Assembly (NCBI GenBank): GCA_030141605.1
Contig: JAQGDQ010001550.1
Coordinates: forward strand, 2,501-35,057
DNA length: 32,557 nucleotides
Direction of reading: 5' to 3'
From: Tubiluchus corallicola
Taxonomy: Eukaryota > Priapulida > Priapulimorpha > Priapulimorphida > Tubiluchidae
Below, piece by piece: positions 28,300-32,557 of this stretch. The notes under the pieces were generated by a model that had not been told where the DNA came from, did no database searches, and was given only the letters and a program-made list of their open reading frames with translations. The position numbers were made by a program, and so were the translations under genes. Position 1 is the first letter of the stretch; each line of letters opens with the position of its first letter.

Positions 28300-28765
28300 A
28301 GCAACTATAGTTACTAGGTTATTAACTTTTTTTGCTACCGTTTTCTTTTCAAGCTCTTTTTCTGTGGGAACATGTCAAATCTAGTAATTAGTTACACATT
28401 CAAATGCAGTCTATTCTACCATTTTTTTTACTAAATTTTAAGTTAACGAAACGAAAGTTTGTTGCTGCAATAGTTTCATTAGGATAAACAAATTTGTCTT
28501 GAATTCTTTTGCAGTCATTTATTGCTTTTAAAATGAGCAAACGAGAAAAAATAAACCAAAAGAAAAACGTGCACAAAACACAATTCATTAGCAAGCGTGG
28601 TACAAGCCGCCATTTTTTCCATCATTGGTTGGTCTCGCATAGTTTAACCGTTCAGCGTGTTATGGAGTAATTAAATTTTTTCTACAGCTTTGTACATTTC
28701 AGTTTTGTATTCTAGCTCTTTTTCTGTAGGAATATGTCAAATTTAGTAAGTAGTTACTAAGCTAA
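28300..28765 (+). repeat. Duplicated 3' flank motif of the gene
   Basis: Sequence around 28300-28390 (AGCTCTTTTTCTGTGGGAAC, ATGTCAAATCTAGTAA, TTAGTTAC) recurs in diverged form at about 28670-28757 (AGCTCTTTTTCTGTAGGAAT, ATGTCAAATTTAGTAA, TAGTTAC). It looks like an old local duplication of about 90-110 bp in the 3' flank. Confidence 0.65.
28550..28555 (+). promoter_or_regulatory. Candidate polyadenylation signal
   Basis: AATAAA about 270 bases after the stop codon of the EGF/WAP gene. Others occur at about 28763 and 28896. Any of them could define the 3' end; which is used cannot be told from sequence. Confidence 0.35.
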
Positions 28766-29513
28766 TAAAATAGTTTAGTAATCAGAAATAGGTGCTGCAC
28801 GGTAGTAAAGAAGCAACTCTTGTGAAACCACCGTGAAAAATAGGCAAAATTGATTATTATGTCAACAAGAGAAAGAATTATAGAAAAAACATAGAAATAA
28901 AGAGGGTAAAAGTGAACAAAAGGGAGGAAAAGCAAAATAGAAAGAGATCATTTTGTCCTAAAAAGGACACAATCTTGATTATGGACGCAATGTCGGTTAT
29001 GCCAAATTTTATTCAAATTTGTTTTTCGTCCATGTTCTCTTTGTTATCTTCATTGTTGTTAAAATGTTTTAATTAGATGTGCATCAGATAACAGTAAGAT
29101 AAATGAACACAAGCATTAAATTTTTGCATAGTTATTTTCTTTATTCCTTTAGCAATAGTTGTTTACGTATATAATGGTTGTATATGCAAAAAATTCTGTG
29201 ACTTCTGTTTCAGGATTTCGTTTAGCACAACAACACAACAACGCTGCAAGCGAAAAACACTAATGAGAACACTGGCTTTAGTTTTCAATTAATAGTAGTA
29301 GCTAAACTATCAGTAATAAGCAGCCTTTTAACAGCTGCGTTGTGCGCACGCGCAGTTGCTGTAGGTCATTAACATGTTTTAATTACAGACATTGCTGGAA
29401 CGCATAAGCACCATCTGCATTTACAAAAAAGATCTAAATTATTTCGCTATAATGTACGGTATTTCGGTATATGGTACAGGCTACACAACTGTTACTTAAC
29501 ATTCCGTAATAGT
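28766..29513. other. No recognisable gene
   Basis: AT-rich flank. I find no coding frame, RNA gene or element terminus before MITE copy C. Confidence 0.5.
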
Positions 29514-29517
29514 TTAA

Positions 29518-29973
29518 CCCTTTCATACCCGTTGTATCCCGTGGGATACGAGAATATTTTCTGCCTTTAAAATTAATAAAATTTTAAAACTGACAGTTAT
29601 TTGATCTGTTAATAGTTATTTTGATTTAAGCCAATAACAATAGACTAGAAATGGTGATAAAATGGCAAACTAGAAAATCTACATAGCATAAAAAACTGCG
29701 CAAGGTACAGTACTTTAGAGGCGACTTTGTACAGATCAGTATAGCGTGCATACTAAATGTCTTAAATACTTTAAAAAATTATCAGCAGTTGCAAAACGAA
29801 GCACATTTTATGCTTCCATTGAATCCCAATGTATCCCGTGGGATACAGGCTATATTTAGCACACGGGCACAGGTAGAAAAAAATAATTATGTGTAAACAA
29901 GATGAACATACTGAACAAAAGTACCAAGCCAAAAATGTTTTCTTATTAAAAAAATAATTTGGGACTGAAAGGG
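29518..29973 (+). mobile_element. TTAA-flanked MITE, copy C
   Basis: 456 bp, CCCTTTCATACCCG to GGGACTGAAAGGG, with perfect TTAA on both sides (29514-29517 and 29974-29977). Nearly identical to copy B, in the same orientation. It contains GTATCCCGTGGGATAC and TATCCCGTGGGATA palindromes. Confidence 0.9.
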
Positions 29974-30099
29974 TTAAGTTTTGTTACTGAAATGTGTTTT
30001 CTTCAGCTTTATGCTTTTCTATTCATCTTCTCTCAGTTACTTAGTTGGCGGTGACCATAAAGAGAAGACCTTCCCCCGGAACTCATGAAAGTTCACAAC
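29974..30099 (+). repeat. Flank shared with 25653-25776 (downstream copy)
   Basis: About 125 bp continuing past MITE copy C and matching the upstream copy to GTTCACAAC. There is a two-base insertion (CCTTCCCCCGG versus CCTTCCCGG) and a few substitutions. The match ends sharply after CACAAC. Confidence 0.85.
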
Positions 30100-30176
30100 G
30101 AATGTTGGCTAGCATTACACACTAATTCACAGTTAAGCTGATCCATCATTCACAGCATTGTGCGTGATCCAATTCA

Positions 30177-32412
30177 AGTCAATTGTAATTTATTTATCTC
30201 TTTATAATACTACAATAAAACATGATTAATAAAAGAATCGCTAATAAGTTTTGAAGAATGGTTGAAATGAATAGATAGATCTAGAACTAGAGAAAGGATA
30301 GAGAAAAGACAATTCAATTCAATTTTAATTTATTTATCTCTTTATAATACTACAATAAAACATGATTAATAAAAGAATCGCTAATAAGTTTTGAAGAATG
30401 GTTAAAATGTATCGATAGATCTAGAACTAGAGAAAGGATAGCGAAAAGACAATTCAATTCAATTTTAATTTATTTATCTCTTTATAATACTACAATAAAA
30501 CATGATTAATAAAAGAATCGCTAATAAGTTTTGAAGAATGGTTAAAATGAATAGATAGATCTAGAACTAGAGAAAGGATAGCGAAAAGACAATTCAATTC
30601 AATTTCAATTTATTTATCTCTTTATAATACTACAATAAAACATGATTAATAAAAGAATCGCTAATAAGTTTTGAAGAATGGTTAAAATGAATAGATAGAT
30701 GTAGAACTAGAGAAAGGATAGCGAAAAGACAATTCAATTCAATTTTAATTTATTTATCTCTTTATAATACTACAATAAAACATGATTAATAAAAGAACCG
30801 CTAATAAGTTTTGAAGAATGGTTAAAATGTATAGATAGATCTAGAACTAGAGAAAGGATAGCGAAAAGACAATTCAATTCAATTTTAATTTATTTATCTC
30901 TTTATAATACTACAATAAAACATGATTAATAAAAGAATCGCTAATAAGTTTTGAAGAATGGTTAAAATGAATAGATAGATCTGGAACTAGAGAAAGGATA
31001 GCGAAAAGACAATTCAATTCAATTTTAATTTATTTATCTCTTTATAATACTACAATAAAACATGATTAATAAAAGAATCGCTAATAAGTTTTGAAGAATG
31101 GTTAAAATGAATAGATAGATGTAGAACTAGAGAAAGGATAGCGAAAAGACAATTCAATTCAATTTTAATTTATTTATCTCTTTATAATACTACAATAAAA
31201 CATGATTAATAAAAGAATCGCTAATAAGTTTTGAAGAATGGTTAAAATGAATAGATAGATCTGGAACTAGAGAAAGGATAGAGAAAAGACAATTCAATTC
31301 AATTTTAATTTATTTATCTCTTTATAATACTACAATAAAACATGATTAATAAACGAAACACTAACAAGTTTTGAAGAATGGTTAAAATGTATCGATAGAT
31401 CTAGAACTAGAGAAAGGATAGCGAAAAGACAATTCAATTCAATTTTAATTTATTTATCTCTTTATAATACTACAATAAAACATGATTAATAAAAGAATCG
31501 CTCACAAGTTTTGAAGAATGGTTAAAATGTATCGATAGATCTAGAACTAGAGAAAGGATAGCGAAAAGACAATTCAATTCAATTTTAATTTATTTATCTC
31601 TTTATAATAGTACAATAAAACATGATTAATAAAAGAATCGCTAACAAGTTTTGAAGAATGGTTAAAATGTATCGATAGATCTAGAACTAGAGAAAGGATA
31701 GCGAAAAGACAATTCAATTCAATTTTAATTTATTTATCTCTTTATAATACTACAATAGAACATGATTAATAAAAGAATCGCTAATAAGTTTTGAAGAATG
31801 GTTAAAATGAATAGATAGATCTGGAACTAGAGAAAGGATAGCGAAAAGACAATTCAATTCAATTTTAATTTATTTATCTCTTTATAATACTACAATAAAA
31901 CATGATTAATAAAAGAATCACTAACAAGTTTTGAAGAATGGTTAAAATGTATCGATAGATCTAGAACTAGAGAAAGGATAGCGAAAAGACAATTCAATTC
32001 AATTTTAATTTATTTATCTCTTTATAATACTACAATAAAACATGATTAATAAAAGAATCGCTAATAAGTTTTGAAGAATGGTTAAAATGTATAGATATAG
32101 ATCTAGAACTAGAGAAAGGATAGCGAAAAGACAATTCAATTCAATTTTAATTTATTTATCTCTTTATAATACTACAATAAAACATGATTAATAAAAGAAT
32201 CGCTAACAAGTTTTGAAGAATGGTTAAAATGTATCGATAGATCTAGAACTAGAGAAAGGATAGCGAAAAGACAATTCAATTCAATTTTAATTTATTTATC
32301 TCTTTATAATACTACAATAGAACATGATTAATAAAAGAACCGCTAATAAGTTTTGAAGAATGGTTAAAATGAATAGATAGATCTGGAACTAGAGAAAGGA
32401 TAGCGAAAAGAC
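30177..32412. repeat. 140-bp minisatellite, about 16 units
   Basis: The repeat period is exactly 140 bases over most of the array (CATGATTAATAAAAG at 30361, 30501, 30641 and so on). Each unit contains CAATTCAATTTTAATTTATT, TATCTCTTTATAATACTACA and AGAACTAGAGAAAGGATAGC. Units differ at a few sites, e.g. AATAGATAG versus TATCGATAG, CTAG versus CTGG versus GTAG. Read on the minus strand, each unit has GAGATAAATAAA and a TTGAA-type tail, like a LINE 3' end. The array ends near GCGAAAAGAC at 32412. Confidence 0.97.
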
Positions 32413-32557
32413 TATAAAGTCACCTAGTCTGTTATCATGAGTAAACAACGAAGCAACTAATACAGAAACTCGTAAGATAGCTCTTCCATTTGTTCATATT
32501 AACATCCGCTTTATTCATATGGGCTTCAATACAGTTCAGGCCTTTAACTAGGTCAAT

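Noticed and set aside
27310-28304. Several long minus-strand frames opposite the EGF/WAP gene
   Set aside because: They exist because the 93-bp coding repeat is a multiple of three and GC-rich. They have no start context or domain and repeat the same peptide.
1-32557. A multigene biological system (cluster, operon or defence-like locus)
   Set aside because: Only one gene is well supported. The other organised structures are transposons and tandem repeats.

Overview
The window looks like a repeat-dense region of an invertebrate animal genome. The signs are: AT-rich DNA with almost no long open frames; several families of decayed non-LTR retrotransposons (LINEs); short non-autonomous DNA transposons (MITEs) with intact target-site duplications; large minisatellites; a 5S rRNA-derived element of metazoan type; and one gene with extracellular EGF and WAP modules. 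The 5S-like sequence resembles spiralian 5S as I remember it, but I cannot fix the phylum.

There is one convincing protein-coding gene, at 26006-28279 (+). It is a 757-residue uninterrupted frame for a predicted single-pass membrane protein: signal peptide, a cysteine-poor N-terminal region I do not recognise, one degenerate and four good EGF-like modules, an eight-cysteine WAP (four-disulfide-core) module, one membrane helix, then nine 31-residue basic repeats in the cytoplasmic tail. A TATA-like box lies 156 bases before the ATG. The gene sits between two direct copies (about 570-580 bp) of a block made of a TTAA-flanked MITE plus about 125 bp of shared flank.

Layout. 1-2500: a LINE ORF2 C-terminal relic and MITE copy A. 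2500-5640: dispersed repeats, a Penelope/hammerhead-like motif, and a large inverted repeat built from CAGT motifs. 5900-6200: a possible small membrane-protein exon. 6390-7340: a minus-strand LINE tail interrupted by an RTE-derived short element with a 19-bp target-site duplication. 7430-8353: an internally deleted LINE copy, with an inverted partner at 21841-22795. 8375-8675: a PIF/Harbinger-like MITE with TAA duplications. 8826-10837: a 61-bp minisatellite of 33 units. 12200-13800: dispersed repeats, a 5S-linked composite and a hAT-type MITE inserted into its own relative. 14086-14305: microsatellites. 15460-16105: a minus-strand LINE relic. 16308-17219: a 16-bp minisatellite. 17328-19630: more dispersed and tandem repeats. 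19640-21200: mostly unique DNA with CRE-like sites and two weak candidate first exons. 21250-24325: a direct repeat pair enclosing the inverted LINE copy and a 5S-like composite. 24514-25029: a Tigger/pogo-like MITE. 25206-30099: the EGF/WAP gene and its flanking duplication. 30177-32412: a 140-bp minisatellite of about 16 units.

The window is mainly an archive of transposition and tandem duplication around one membrane-protein gene. I see no multigene system, operon or defence island. The best leads are the gene architecture, the flanking duplication, the self-nested MITE, the two short LINE derivatives and the 5S-linked composite.
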